The notes: a model not told the origin generated them from the sequence alone. DNA of 64,000 nt from Nocardia fusca NBRC 14340 (GCF_001618425.1 NZ_BDCU01000030.1:62001-126000); one strand, 5' to 3'. Positions 52,392-61,566 are shown, numbered from the stretch's first letter. Program-made: numbers and translations.

Positions 52392-53624
52392 CTACCGGTC
52401 GGGCTGCTGCTGCGGCGGCACGCCGGGTTGCTGCGGCGCGATCCCGGGTTGCTGTGCGGGCTGCTGCGGCGGCAGGGCCGCCGGGACGGCGGGCTGACCC
52501 GGTTTTGTGGTCGTCACCGGTGCGGCGGTATCGACCGGGGTCCGCGCGACCGATTCCGCGGCGCGGACCGCCCGCTCCACCGCCGGATCGGTGCTGGTAT
52601 CGAACCAATCGGCCACCTCGTCGGAATCGTCCTCGGGTTTTCCGGGGACCTCCGCGTCGGCGGGCGGTTCGTACCGGAACACTCCGTCCTCACCCTGCGT
52701 CGCGAAGTTCTTCGCGAAACCTTCCAGCGCCTTGCCGAAATCGCTGGGAACAAGCCAGACCTTGTTCGCGTCACCGCGCGCCACCATGGGCAGGGTCTGC
52801 ATGTACTGGTACGCCAGCAGTTCGGGTGTCGGTTTACCGGACTTGATCGCCGCGAAGACCTTCTCGATGGCCTTGGCCTGACCCTGGGCCTGCAGATACG
52901 AGGCGGCCCGTTCGCCCTGGGCGCGCAGGATCCGGCTCTGCCGCTCACCCTCGGCCGACAGGATCGCCGACTGCTTCGCGCCCTCGGCCGACAGGATCTG
53001 TGCCTGTTTGGCACCCTCTGCGGTCTTGATCTGCGATTCCCGGGTGCCCTCGGCGGTGAGGATCATGGCCCGCTTCTCCCGGTCCGCCTTCATCTGCTTC
53101 TCCATCGATTCCTGGATCGACGGCGGCGGGTCGATGGATTTGAGCTCGACCCGCGCCACCCGCAGGCCCCAGCGTCCGGTGGCTTCGTCCAGCACTCCGC
53201 GCAGCTGGTTGTTGATCTGGTCGCGGGAGGTCAGCGTCTCCTCCAGCGTCATCCCGCCAACCACATTGCGCAGGGTGGTGACGGTGAGCTGTTCGACGGC
53301 GGCGATGTAGTTGGAGATCTCGTAGACCGCGGCCTGCGGCTGCGTGACCTGGAAATACACCACCGAGTCGATCTGCAGGGTCAGATTGTCCTGAGTGATC
53401 ACCGGTTGCGGTGGGAAGGACACCACCCGTTCGCGCAGATCGACCTTGGCGCGGATCCGGTCGACGAACGGGATCAGGAAGGTCAACTGCCCGGAGACCG
53501 TCCGGGAGTACCGGCCGAGCCGTTCGATCACCGCCGCCTCGGCCTGGGGCACCAGCGCGATGGATTTGAACACGACCACCGCCACCAGCAATACCAGCGC
53601 CAGGACGATTATCAGTGCAGCCAT
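52392..53624 (-). CDS. SPFH/band-7 protein (QmcA/stomatin-like)
   Basis: A 410-residue membrane-anchored scaffold. One N-terminal helix (residues 2-24) precedes the SPFH domain (VPQAEAAVIERLGRYSRTVS, QDNLTLQIDSVVYFQV, SRDQINNQLRGVLDEAT), then heptad AEGxKQ repeats forming a coiled coil, and a Pro/Gln-rich tail. Such proteins organise membrane microdomains and regulate proteases. It starts within the stop of the NfeD gene (TAATG), the classic pairing. Confidence 0.93.
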   Translation of the reverse strand: MAALIIVLALVLLVAVVVFKSIALVPQAEAAVIERLGRYSRTVSGQLTFLIPFVDRIRAKVDLRERVVSFPPQPVITQDNLTLQIDSVVYFQVTQPQAAVYEISNYIAAVEQLTVTTLRNVVGGMTLEETLTSRDQINNQLRGVLDEATGRWGLRVARVELKSIDPPPSIQESMEKQMKADREKRAMILTAEGTRESQIKTAEGAKQAQILSAEGAKQSAILSAEGERQSRILRAQGERAASYLQAQGQAKAIEKVFAAIKSGKPTPELLAYQYMQTLPMVARGDANKVWLVPSDFGKALEGFAKNFATQGEDGVFRYEPPADAEVPGKPEDDSDEVADWFDTSTDPAVERAVRAAESVARTPVDTAAPVTTTKPGQPAVPAALPPQQPAQQPGIAPQQPGVPPQQQPDR

Positions 53625-54055
53625 TACGGCCCTTTCCAGACAACGGCGGTCGCGCCGTCGATCTTCATCACGTACACGGTCGCGCCCTCCGGGTACTGCT
53701 CCCCCGGGTCCAGAGAACGCGCGGTCCACACCTCGCCGCCCAGTTTCACCAGACCGGCGTACTCACCCACCGGTTCCAGCACCAGCGCGGTCTTACCCGG
53801 CAGGGCGTCGGCATTGGTCAGCGTCGGGGGCGGAGTGCCGAAGCGCCGCAACAGAATCGGCCGGACCCCCAGCAACAGCACCACCGCCGACACGGCGAAC
53901 ACCACCGCGTCGACCACCGGCGCGGTGTCGCCGAGGAAACTCACGCCCGCGGTGAGCAGTGCGGCGGAACCGAGCATCAGCAGAGTCAGTTCGCCGACGA
54001 ACATCTCCGCGGCCGCCAGCAATATGCCGGCGACCAACCAGACAAGTGCGGCCAC
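53624..54055 (-). CDS. NfeD family membrane protein
   Basis: A 143-residue NfeD1b-type protein without the protease domain. Two to four helices (VAALVWLVAGILLAAAEMF, then LLMLGSAALLTAGVSFLG and AVVFAVSAVVLLLG) are followed by a small OB-fold (GKTALVLEPVGEYAGLVKLGG). I placed the start at the GTG at 54055 after AAGGTGGG. NfeD works with the SPFH protein encoded directly downstream. Confidence 0.9.
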   Translation of the reverse strand: MAALVWLVAGILLAAAEMFVGELTLLMLGSAALLTAGVSFLGDTAPVVDAVVFAVSAVVLLLGVRPILLRRFGTPPPTLTNADALPGKTALVLEPVGEYAGLVKLGGEVWTARSLDPGEQYPEGATVYVMKIDGATAVVWKGP

Positions 54056-54157
54056 ACCGCCCACCTTAGTGCGATACGCGCTGTCCCGGGGCCGGACCGG
54101 CGACACCCCCCGACCGGCGACCGCCACGGCGGCGGCGAGTGCGCTACGTTCGGGCCG

Positions 54158-54985
54158 GTGAGCGATCGATACGGTGACATCTTCTCCGGCCACCCGCGCA
54201 CCGCCCGGCGCGCCGTCCCGCGGGTCGCCGCCGACCCCGACCTGGTGGTCGAGGACGCGGCCAGCGGGTTCTGCGGCGCGGTGGTCGGATTCGACCGCAG
54301 CTACGACGGCGACTTCGTGAAGCTGGAGGACGCCCGCGGCGCGGTACGCCTGTTCGCGCTACGGGAAGCCGCGTTCCTGATCGACGGGGAACCGGTGACG
54401 CTGGTCCGGCCGAAGGCGCCCGCGCCGGCCCGGCCCGTCCGCTCGGCGTCGGGCTCCACCCGAGTCGAGGGGTTGCGGGCGAAAGTCGCCGCATCCAGCC
54501 GGATCTGGGTCGAGGGCGTGCACGACGCGGCGCTGGTGGAACGGGTCTGGGGACACGACCTGCGGGTCGAGGGTGTGGTGGTCGAACATCTGGAGGGACT
54601 GGACAATCTCGGCGCCCGGCTCACCGATTTCGGACCCGGTCCGGGGAGACGAGTCGGCGTACTGGTCGACCATCTGGTCACCGGATCCAAGGAGACCCGG
54701 CTCACCACCGGGCTCGGCGAGCACGTGCTGGTCACCGGGCACCCGTACGTGGACGTCTGGCAGGCGGTGAAACCGGCGGTGCTGGGCATCCCGGAATGGC
54801 CGCGGGTGCCGCGCGGCGAGGACTGGAAAACCGGAGTGTGCCGGCGGCTCGGCTGGGGCACACCGCAGGAGAGCTGGCGCCGGGTGTATTCGGCGGTGAA
54901 TTCGTTCCGCGATCTGGAGGCTCCGCTGCTGGGCGCGGTGGAACGGCTGATCGACTTCGTGACCGAACCGGGTGAACTATTCTAA
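54158..54985 (+). CDS. DUF3097 family protein
   Basis: A 275-residue cytosolic protein conserved in actinobacteria. An internal segment, IWVEGVHDAALVERVWGHDL, followed by a second acidic strand, resembles a Toprim domain, so a nucleic-acid role is possible. TACGTT lies seven bases before the GTG start without a ribosome binding site. It is divergent from the NfeD-SPFH pair. The function is unknown. Confidence 0.85.
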   Translation: MSDRYGDIFSGHPRTARRAVPRVAADPDLVVEDAASGFCGAVVGFDRSYDGDFVKLEDARGAVRLFALREAAFLIDGEPVTLVRPKAPAPARPVRSASGSTRVEGLRAKVAASSRIWVEGVHDAALVERVWGHDLRVEGVVVEHLEGLDNLGARLTDFGPGPGRRVGVLVDHLVTGSKETRLTTGLGEHVLVTGHPYVDVWQAVKPAVLGIPEWPRVPRGEDWKTGVCRRLGWGTPQESWRRVYSAVNSFRDLEAPLLGAVERLIDFVTEPGELF

Positions 54986-55049
54986 CCCCCGGAAACAGCC
55001 TGCGCAGAGGCTGCCCGCCTGTTGCCGACACCCTTTATGCTCGATGATT

Positions 55050-55865
55050 ATGTGCTCTCCCAGTGCCACCCTCACACTGTGGGCCGGATCGTGGCTCGCG
55101 GGTCGCAGCGCGCCCGACGACGTGCTCGAGGCGCTGCACGCCTGGGCGCCGCGGCATACGCTCGCGGCCGGGGACCCGGTCACCGGCGGGCGCACCGACC
55201 TGCCGTGGTCCGCGCACGGGAGCCCCAACGGCACCGGAGTCATGCCGCTGCTCAAGCTGATTCGCGAGGAGCTGGCCGTCCCCGGGGCGGAACTGCGGCT
55301 GGTGCTGCCGGTGCCCGGCGATGTCCGCGGCCTGCCGACCGGGACCGCCTTCGCCGCCGACGCCGTGGAATCCGGAGAGGGCCTCCTGCTGGGGGTCCCG
55401 GGTGCCGAGGGCACCGGGCTCATCCCCTACCCGGTGGACGAGAACACCCTGCAGTGGACCGTCTACAGCGTGTCGATGCCGCGCGCCGCGGGACCCGATA
55501 TGTCGCTCGGCGAGGCCGAATACGCGATGCGCGAAGCCGTCCGGGATGCGGCGGACGCGCTGATGCGCCTGCACACCACCGGCCTCGGTGCCGGTGACGC
55601 CGACCCGCGCGAACTCATCGAGGCCGAACTCGCCGACTATTCACGGCACACCTATCCCGAATGCGTCCCGTTGCGCGCCAAGCGGATCCTGGATTCGGCC
55701 GACCACGTGGCGGCGATCCTGACCGTGGCCCAGCGCGAGCCGGCTTCCGCGCCGACCTCGGCCAGCGCCGCCACCGCGCACGAGACCCTGCTGCGGCCGC
55801 TGTGGGACGCCATCCGCGCGGCCCGCCTCATCGCGGTGCACACCGCCGCGCCGCAATCGCGCTGA
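55050..55865 (+). CDS. Conserved hypothetical protein (Rv1486c-like by position)
   Basis: A 271-residue soluble protein with TLWAGSWLAGRSAPDDVLEAL at the start, LRLVLPVPGDVRGLPTGTAF in the middle and a helical C-terminal half. It has no motif I recognise. By gene order between NfeD/SPFH and ferrochelatase it should correspond to Rv1486c of M. tuberculosis, from memory. I chose the ATG at 55050, eight bases after TATGCT; an ATG two codons earlier is possible. Confidence 0.75.
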   Translation: MCSPSATLTLWAGSWLAGRSAPDDVLEALHAWAPRHTLAAGDPVTGGRTDLPWSAHGSPNGTGVMPLLKLIREELAVPGAELRLVLPVPGDVRGLPTGTAFAADAVESGEGLLLGVPGAEGTGLIPYPVDENTLQWTVYSVSMPRAAGPDMSLGEAEYAMREAVRDAADALMRLHTTGLGAGDADPRELIEAELADYSRHTYPECVPLRAKRILDSADHVAAILTVAQREPASAPTSASAATAHETLLRPLWDAIRAARLIAVHTAAPQSR

Positions 55866-56012
55866 TCCGGACCGGGGTGCCCGCCGCGCCCGCGCGCACC
55901 GGCGAGCTCCCGTCGAGCGGTCACATGGGTGCCGGTGTTTCGAGGCGCCTGCTCGCGCACGTGCCCTGCTCGACTCCCCGGGCTGTGACCGCCGGACCGG
56001 GCGAACCGAGGT

Positions 56013-57215
56013 TCAGCGGGAGGCGATGATCGCCGAGCCGTGGCCGAAAAGACCCTGATTCACCGCGATACCCGCACGGGCGTTCTCGACCTGACGGTCG
56101 TCGGCTTGTCCGCGCAGCTGCCAGGTGAGCTCGCAGACCTGGGCGATCGCCTGTGCGGGGATCGCCTCACCGAAGCAGGCCAGCCCGCCACTCGGGTTCA
56201 CCGGCACGCGTCCACCCAGTGTCGTGGCGCCGCTGCGCAGCAATTCCTCGGCGCCGCCCGGTTCGCAGAGCCCGATCTCCTCGTACCAGTCCAGCTCCAG
56301 CGCGGTCGAGAGGTCATAGACCTCCGCGAAGGACAGGTCGGCGGGTCCGAGGCCGGCTTCCTCGTACGCGGCCTGCGCGAGGGCGGACCGGAACGTGTGC
56401 GGCGAGGGTTCGACGGCCACAGCCGAGTCCGTCGCGAAATCCGGCAGGTCGAGGACGGTTTTCGGGAACGTGGGCGTCACCGTCGACAATGCCCGGATAC
56501 GCACCGGATCGCTGATTCCGTGACGACGGGCGTACTCCACCGAAGTCAGGACCAATGCCGCGCCGCCGTCACTGGTCGCGCAGATGTCGAGCAGGCGCAG
56601 CGGGTCGGAGACGATGGCCGAGGCCGCGACCTCCTCGGCCGAGACCTCTTTGCGATAACGGGCGTACGGATTGTTCAAGCCGTGCTTGGCGTTCTTCACC
56701 TTCACCGCGGCGAAGTCGTCGAGCGTGGCGCCGTGCAGCGCCATCCGGCGGCGGGCGTAGAGCGCGAAATAGATCGGGTTGGTGGCGCCGAGCAGGTGGA
56801 AACGCAACCAGTCCGGATCGTCACGGCGTTCCCCGCCGACCGGCTGGAAGAAGCCCTTGGGGGCGGCATCCGCACCGACCACCAGCGCCACATCGGTCAG
56901 CCCGGCCAGGATCTGGGCGCGGGCGTTGGCGATGGCCTGCGCACCGGAGGCACAGGCGGCGTAGCTGCTCGAGATCCGCGCGCCCGACCAGCCCAGCGCC
57001 TGGGCGAACGTCGCCCCGGACACGAAACCGGGATAGCCGTTGCGGATCGTATCCGCGCCGGCGATGTAGCCGACGTCGCGGTGGTCGACACCGGCGTCCG
57101 CCAGTGCCGCGCGGGCCGCGACCAGCCCGTATTCGACGAAATTGCGCCCCCATTTACCCCACTGGTGCATACCGGCACCGAGGACGGCGATATCGCGATC
57201 ATTCCTGTCGGTCAT
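56013..57215 (-). CDS. Thiolase-family lipid-transfer protein (steroid side-chain type)
   Basis: A 400-residue thiolase superfamily protein of the SCP2-thiolase group. The nucleophile Cys lies in AACASGAQAIANA (about residue 88), and the His/Cys region in NPSGGLACFGEAIPAQ. It starts inside the 3' end of a DUF35 gene, and such thiolase/DUF35 pairs form complexes that cleave steroid side-chain acyl-CoA (Ltp-type retro-aldolases) or act as thiolases. From memory Rv1627c/Rv1628c of M. tuberculosis have the same layout and belong to the cholesterol regulon. GGAGG is seven bases before the ATG. Confidence 0.88.
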   Translation of the reverse strand: MTDRNDRDIAVLGAGMHQWGKWGRNFVEYGLVAARAALADAGVDHRDVGYIAGADTIRNGYPGFVSGATFAQALGWSGARISSSYAACASGAQAIANARAQILAGLTDVALVVGADAAPKGFFQPVGGERRDDPDWLRFHLLGATNPIYFALYARRRMALHGATLDDFAAVKVKNAKHGLNNPYARYRKEVSAEEVAASAIVSDPLRLLDICATSDGGAALVLTSVEYARRHGISDPVRIRALSTVTPTFPKTVLDLPDFATDSAVAVEPSPHTFRSALAQAAYEEAGLGPADLSFAEVYDLSTALELDWYEEIGLCEPGGAEELLRSGATTLGGRVPVNPSGGLACFGEAIPAQAIAQVCELTWQLRGQADDRQVENARAGIAVNQGLFGHGSAIIASR

Positions 57216-57654
57216 CGACCGGCCTCCACATCCATACCGTGTGATCGGCTTCCTCGTCCGTGTACAGCACCCCGAGGGTGAGCTCTACCGGCATTCCGAC
57301 GGCCAGGTCGTCCACCGTGAGGCCGCGCACGACCTGCCCGAGTACCACCATCTGCTCGACCTCGAGCTCCACCGCCGCGACGACGTAGGGCTCGAAGGGA
57401 TCGGATGAGACATACGGCGGCGGCGGCTTGTACCGGGCATCCGCGTAGGACCAGATCCGGCCCCGCGTGGAGAAGAGGTATTCGGATAGCTCCGAGCCGT
57501 CCTTCGGACTCGCGCACTGCGGGTTGCGGCAGGCCAGTGTGTTCCGGGGGAAATACGGTGTGCCGCACACATCGCAGCGACTTCCCACCAGACGTGGCGT
57601 GCCGTCGTCCGCGGTGAACCAGTCCGGTACCGCCGGGCGTTGTTCCTTCTGCAC
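57199..57654 (-). CDS. DUF35 Zn-ribbon/OB-fold protein, thiolase partner
   Basis: A 151-residue protein with the rubredoxin-like Zn-ribbon (CDVCGTPYFPRNTLAC, then NPQCAS) and a DUF35 OB-fold (GRIWSYADARYKPPPPYV, VVLGQVVRG). It supports the thiolase encoded next, whose start lies inside this gene's end. The GTG start is 15 bases from a KstR-like operator. Confidence 0.93.
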   Translation of the reverse strand: MQKEQRPAVPDWFTADDGTPRLVGSRCDVCGTPYFPRNTLACRNPQCASPKDGSELSEYLFSTRGRIWSYADARYKPPPPYVSSDPFEPYVVAAVELEVEQMVVLGQVVRGLTVDDLAVGMPVELTLGVLYTDEEADHTVWMWRPVDDRQE

Positions 57655-57667
57655 AATCCGACACTAT

Positions 57668-57704
57668 AGGAACACGTTCTATTTTTGAACAAGAACACGT
57701 TCCA
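57668..57704 (-). promoter_or_regulatory. Two KstR-like operators upstream of the DUF35-thiolase pair
   Basis: AGGAACACGTTCTA (57668-57681) and AAGAACACGTTCCA (57691-57704) share the core GAACACGTTC, 23 bp apart. The published KstR motif TnnAACnnGTTnnA fits both except for the first T. KstR represses cholesterol catabolism genes until the sterol-CoA intermediate is present. Confidence 0.7.
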
Positions 57705-57760
57705 TTTTCTGGGCGGAAATCGCCTCCGCCGAGGTATCGGCAGCGGTACCGTGAACCACG

Positions 57761-58546
57761 ATGGGTACCAGAGCCGTCGACCCGCAGTCGATCCGCAACG
57801 TCACGATCGTCGGAGAGCCCGCCGAGACGACGCGGGTGGTCCGGCGCCTGCTCCGCGATCACGCGGGGACCCCCGCCGCCACCGTGGTCCATCGGGTGCC
57901 CGGCCGCGGCGAACACACGATCCGCGTCGCCGAGCTGTCGAGCCACGCGCCCCTAGCCGATCTGGAACGAACCATCCGGGTGGCCGACGGCGCGGTCGTG
58001 GTCCTGAACGCCGCGACGGCGCGCGCCTCGCGATTCGAGACGATCCTGCGGGTGGCCGACGACCATCAGGTGGCGCGGCTGTGCCTGGTGACCGGACTCG
58101 ATCATCCCGCCGCCGACTTCGACCGTTGCGTCCGCGCGATCGCCGAGACGCGGGGCGCACGGCCGCTGACGCTGCATCTCCCGCTCGGCGCCGGAGCCGG
58201 GTTCGACGGTGTCATCGATCTGGTCCCGATGTGGGCGCTCGAACCGATGGCCGCCGAATTCTACGGCAGCCGTTGGCAACTGGCCGAGCAGTGGTACCGC
58301 GACCTGGTGGCAGTGGTGACGGATAAGGACGACGAGGTTCCGGACGGCGGTCGGGCACCGCGAAAGATCGCGCCCGAACAGTTGCACGACCGGATCCGCT
58401 CCGTCACGCGCATCGGTGAGGCCGTCCCGGTGCTGTGCGACGCGGCGCGGCACGGCGGCGATAACGCCGCACTCCTGGACGCCATCGTCCGCTATCTGCC
58501 CTCACCCATGCTCGTCTGCCAACCGGAGCACGTCCTCGACTATTGA
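57761..58546 (+). CDS. Degenerate elongation factor G-like G domain
   Basis: A 261-residue protein that aligns by eye with the G and G' domains of EF-G only. LERTIRVADGAVVVLNA, HQVARLCLVTGLDHPAADFDRCV, ARPLTLHLPLGAGAGFDGVIDLV and ALLDAIVRYLPSPMLV match EF-G segments in order. However, the P-loop (AHxDxGKTT) is replaced by GEPAETTRV, the DTPGH motif by SSHAPLA, and NKMD by TGLDH, so GTP binding is probably lost. Domains II-V are absent. TACCGT lies eight bases before the ATG with no ribosome binding site. It may bind ribosomes or be a decaying paralogue. Confidence 0.72.
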   Translation: MGTRAVDPQSIRNVTIVGEPAETTRVVRRLLRDHAGTPAATVVHRVPGRGEHTIRVAELSSHAPLADLERTIRVADGAVVVLNAATARASRFETILRVADDHQVARLCLVTGLDHPAADFDRCVRAIAETRGARPLTLHLPLGAGAGFDGVIDLVPMWALEPMAAEFYGSRWQLAEQWYRDLVAVVTDKDDEVPDGGRAPRKIAPEQLHDRIRSVTRIGEAVPVLCDAARHGGDNAALLDAIVRYLPSPMLVCQPEHVLDY

Positions 58547-58594
58547 CGGGTGCCGACGAACCGCACGCCCCGGCGCTCGACAGCACCGGCGGGC

Positions 58595-59653
58595 TCACCG
58601 GCCCGGGGGGCGGCGCGGTGGCGCGCAGCAGTCGACCGCGCAGGGTGCGCCGTCGGTGGTGCACCCGTAGCCCGGCACCGTGCCCAGCCTGCGCGGGTTG
58701 ACGCCGCGGACGTGTTCGCCGATCAACTCCACCACCATCTCGGCGAACCGTGGATCGATCCCGGGTGTGGCCGCCCGCGCGAAGGACAGACCGAGTTCGC
58801 CTGCTTTCTCGGCGGCCTCGTTGTCCAGATCCCAGATCACCTCGAGATGGTCGGAGACGAAACCGACCGGGCAGACGATCACGGACTCGAAACCCTTGTC
58901 CGCCAGCGTTTCCAGATGATCGACGATATCCGGCTCCAGCCACGGGATATGCGGCGGACCCGAACGCGATTGCCAGACCACGTCGTAATCGTCGAAACCC
59001 GTTGCGGCGGCGCACAACCGGGCCGCCTCGGCGACCTGGCGGCTGTAGAGGCGCCCGCCGTCGGCCGGCGGCCCGGCCGCCGCATCGGCACTCACCGGCA
59101 CCGAATGCGCGGTGAAGACCAGCCGGGCGACCGCCCGATGCGCGGCGGGCAGGGTGTCCCGCGCCGCGCGTACGGCGTCGGCGAAGGCGGCCACGAGGAG
59201 CGGATGATCGAAGTACTGGCGCAGTTTCACCAGTTCCGGGGCCTCCGGGCCCACCGCGGCGCGGGCCCGGGCGAGGTCCTCGTCGTACTGCCGGCAACCG
59301 GAGTAGCCGCCCCAGGCGGAGGTGGGGAACACCAGAGCCGACCGGACGCCGTCCGCGGTCATCCGCGCCAGTGTGTCCTCCACCATCGGATGCCAGTTGC
59401 GGTTACCGAAGTACACCGGCAGCCGCGGGCCGGTGGCGGCCAGCTCCCGTTCCACCGCGGCGATGATGTCGCGATTGAGGGCATTGATCGGCGACACCCC
59501 GCCGAAGTGCAGATAGTGTTGCGCGACCTCGGCGAGCCGTTCCGGGGGGACACCGCGGCCGCGGGTCACGTTCTCCAGGAACGGCAGCACCTCGTCGGGC
59601 CCTTCCGGACCTCCGAAGGACAGCAGCAGCAGTGCGTCGGCCGCGCGGGCCAC
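58595..59653 (-). CDS. hemH: Ferrochelatase (coproporphyrin III type)
   Basis: A 352-residue enzyme that inserts Fe2+ into a porphyrin; in actinobacteria the substrate is coproporphyrin III. Motifs LLLSFGGPEGPDEV, FTAHSVPVSADA (catalytic His) and CPVGFVSDHLEVIWDLD (Glu) are present. Cys in YSGCRQY and three near the C-terminus (GCTTDGAPCAVDCC) match the [2Fe-2S] ligands of mycobacterial ferrochelatase. It follows inhA, the conserved mycobacterial order; the name cpfC would also apply. Confidence 0.96.
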   Translation of the reverse strand: MARAADALLLLSFGGPEGPDEVLPFLENVTRGRGVPPERLAEVAQHYLHFGGVSPINALNRDIIAAVERELAATGPRLPVYFGNRNWHPMVEDTLARMTADGVRSALVFPTSAWGGYSGCRQYDEDLARARAAVGPEAPELVKLRQYFDHPLLVAAFADAVRAARDTLPAAHRAVARLVFTAHSVPVSADAAAGPPADGGRLYSRQVAEAARLCAAATGFDDYDVVWQSRSGPPHIPWLEPDIVDHLETLADKGFESVIVCPVGFVSDHLEVIWDLDNEAAEKAGELGLSFARAATPGIDPRFAEMVVELIGEHVRGVNPRRLGTVPGYGCTTDGAPCAVDCCAPPRRPPGR

Positions 59654-59677
59654 GGTGTCTCCTCTCCGGCCGGTTCG

Positions 59678-60511
59678 TCAGTCCTGCGGCATGTTCTCGG
59701 GGAACCAGGTGTTGTGGCTGGCGCCGCCGTCGACGTAGATGATCGATCCGGTCGTCGCGGGCAGCCAGTCCGACAGCAGCGCGACGATCGATTTGCCGAC
59801 CACCTCGGCGCCGCCGTCCCAGCCGATCGGCGAGGCGCCGTCCCAGTAGGTGTCGAGCTGCTTGAGCTGCTTCGCGTCATCGGTGGCGGTCCCGGCGATC
59901 GCCTTGGCGGCCAGCGTCTTGACCGGGCCGGCCGCGATGAGGTTGGAGCGGATCTTCTTCGCGTAGCCGACCTCACGCGCCACGTACCGGTTCACCGATT
60001 CCAGCGCGGCCTTGGCCACACCCATCCAGTTGTAGTACGGCATGGCGGTGCGGGGGTCGAAATCCATCCCGACGATCGAGCCGCGCTCGTTCATCACCGG
60101 CAGGACCGCGCGGGCCAGCGCCGCGTAGCTCCAGGCCGAGATCTCGAACGATTTCGCCGCGTCCGCGCTCGGGCCGTCCAGGAACGGCAGGGCGGCGGGA
60201 CCCATCAGGGTCTTGGGGGCGAAAGCGATCGAGTGCAGGACCCCGTCGATGCCCTCGGGCGCGAGGCGGCGGATCTCATCGGGCAGTTTGCGCAGGTCCT
60301 CGTCGTTGGTGACGTCGAGACCGATGGCCGGCGGCACCTCCTCCGGCAGCCGCTTGGCGATCCGGTCGATCAGCCGCAACCGCTCGGTGAGGCCGGTGAT
60401 GATCACCTTGGCCCCTTCCTTCTGCGCGATGGCCGCCGCGTGGAACGCGATGGAGGCATCGGTGATGATGCCGGTGACGAGGATCGTCTTGCCTTCGAGC
60501 AATCCGCCCAT
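59678..60511 (-). CDS. inhA: Enoyl-ACP reductase InhA
   Basis: A 277-residue NADH-dependent enoyl reductase of the FAS-II system that elongates mycolic acids, and the isoniazid target in mycobacteria. Motifs are VTGIITDASIAFH (NADH loop), LHSIAFAPK and the catalytic YYNWMGVAK (Tyr and Lys). The NADH-binding Ser in HSIAF is intact. It lies between fabG and hemH in the same order as in M. tuberculosis. Confidence 0.97.
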   Translation of the reverse strand: MGGLLEGKTILVTGIITDASIAFHAAAIAQKEGAKVIITGLTERLRLIDRIAKRLPEEVPPAIGLDVTNDEDLRKLPDEIRRLAPEGIDGVLHSIAFAPKTLMGPAALPFLDGPSADAAKSFEISAWSYAALARAVLPVMNERGSIVGMDFDPRTAMPYYNWMGVAKAALESVNRYVAREVGYAKKIRSNLIAAGPVKTLAAKAIAGTATDDAKQLKQLDTYWDGASPIGWDGGAEVVGKSIVALLSDWLPATTGSIIYVDGGASHNTWFPENMPQD

Positions 60512-60624
60512 GAGTTGTCGATTCTCCTGAATGTGGTGTCGTATCCTGCCGCGCTCGGTCGAGGTGCCGACCCGGTGGCCGGTGTCGGCGCGGCTTTCGA
60601 TCTGTTCTGAAGGAGTGCGGGGCG

Positions 60625-61341
60625 TCAGTGCCCCATACCCATACCGCCGTCCACCGGGATCACCGCGCCCGAGACGTAGGCGGAGTCCTCGGAGGCGAGG
60701 AAGCTGACCACCGCCGCGACGTCCTCGGGGGCACCGAGTCGCTGGAGCGGAATGAACTTCTTCGCCATATCCCGCATGTCCTCGGGAAGGTCTTTCGTCA
60801 TATCGGTCTCGATGAACCCGGGCGCGACGACATTGGCGGTGATCGACCGGGAGCCGAGCTCGCGGGTGATGGAGCGGGCCAGGCCGACGACACCGGCCTT
60901 CGAGGCCGCGTAGTTGATCTGCCCGGCCTGACCGGAGAACCCGACAACCGAGCCGAGGAAGATCATCCGGCCCCAGCGCGCCCGCAGCATCGCGCGGTTG
61001 GCCCGCTTGGCGCACCGGAAGGCACCGGCCAGGTTGGCGTCCACCACCTTGGTGAACTGCTCTTCGCTCATCCGCATGAGCAGCGTGTCATCGGTGATCC
61101 CGGCATTGGCGACCAGCACCTCCACCGGCCCCTGCGCGGCCTCCACCTCGGCGAACGCCCGGTCCACCGAATCACTGTCGGTGACATCGCATTTCACCCC
61201 GAGCAGGCCCTCGGGGGCGCCCGAACCGCGATGGGTGACGGCCACCTTGTGACCGTCGGCGTGCAGACGCTGCGCCACCGCGAGCCCGATTCCGCGGTTA
61301 CCGCCGGTCACCAGGACCGAGCGTGCTGTGAAGTTCGACAT
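60625..61341 (-). CDS. fabG1: 3-oxoacyl-ACP reductase FabG1/MabA
   Basis: A 238-residue SDR-type ketoreductase of FAS-II. TGGNRGIG, NAGITDD, GSVVGFSGQAGQINYAASK with Ser-Tyr-Lys, and FIETDM are all present. The ATG at 61341 is one choice; a start 13 codons upstream would add an N-terminal extension like that of M. tuberculosis MabA. The gene begins 97 bases downstream of a hairpin that isolates it from the VWA gene. Confidence 0.95.
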   Translation of the reverse strand: MSNFTARSVLVTGGNRGIGLAVAQRLHADGHKVAVTHRGSGAPEGLLGVKCDVTDSDSVDRAFAEVEAAQGPVEVLVANAGITDDTLLMRMSEEQFTKVVDANLAGAFRCAKRANRAMLRARWGRMIFLGSVVGFSGQAGQINYAASKAGVVGLARSITRELGSRSITANVVAPGFIETDMTKDLPEDMRDMAKKFIPLQRLGAPEDVAAVVSFLASEDSAYVSGAVIPVDGGMGMGH

Positions 61342-61437
61342 GGGGACAAACCTACCTGGCTGCGTCGGTGATGCTCTCATGGGACGTCCACCGAGATTTC
61401 CCCCTGGAACTTGTGCAGGTCGTACAACGCGGACAGA

Positions 61438-61472
61438 GCACTGCGGGCCGGATTCCATCCGGCCCGCAGTGC
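61438..61472 (-). terminator. Hairpin terminator 2 after the VWA gene
   Basis: A perfect 16-bp stem (GCACTGCGGGCCGGAT with its complement) with a 3-base loop. Together with the next hairpin it separates the MoxR-DUF58-VWA operon from the fabG1-inhA-hemH operon. Confidence 0.75.
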
Positions 61473-61513
61473 GATATCGACTCATTCCCGTCGGCGTCGG
61501 CGACGAGGCGCCG

Positions 61514-61544
61514 GCCGGGCGGATCTCGGCGGGATCCGCCCGGC
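61514..61544 (-). terminator. Hairpin terminator 1 after the VWA gene
   Basis: A perfect 12-bp stem (GCCGGGCGGATC with its complement) around a 7-base loop, 22 bases after the VWA stop codon. Confidence 0.7.
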
Positions 61545-61566
61545 ACCAGCCCATCTCACCGATCTG

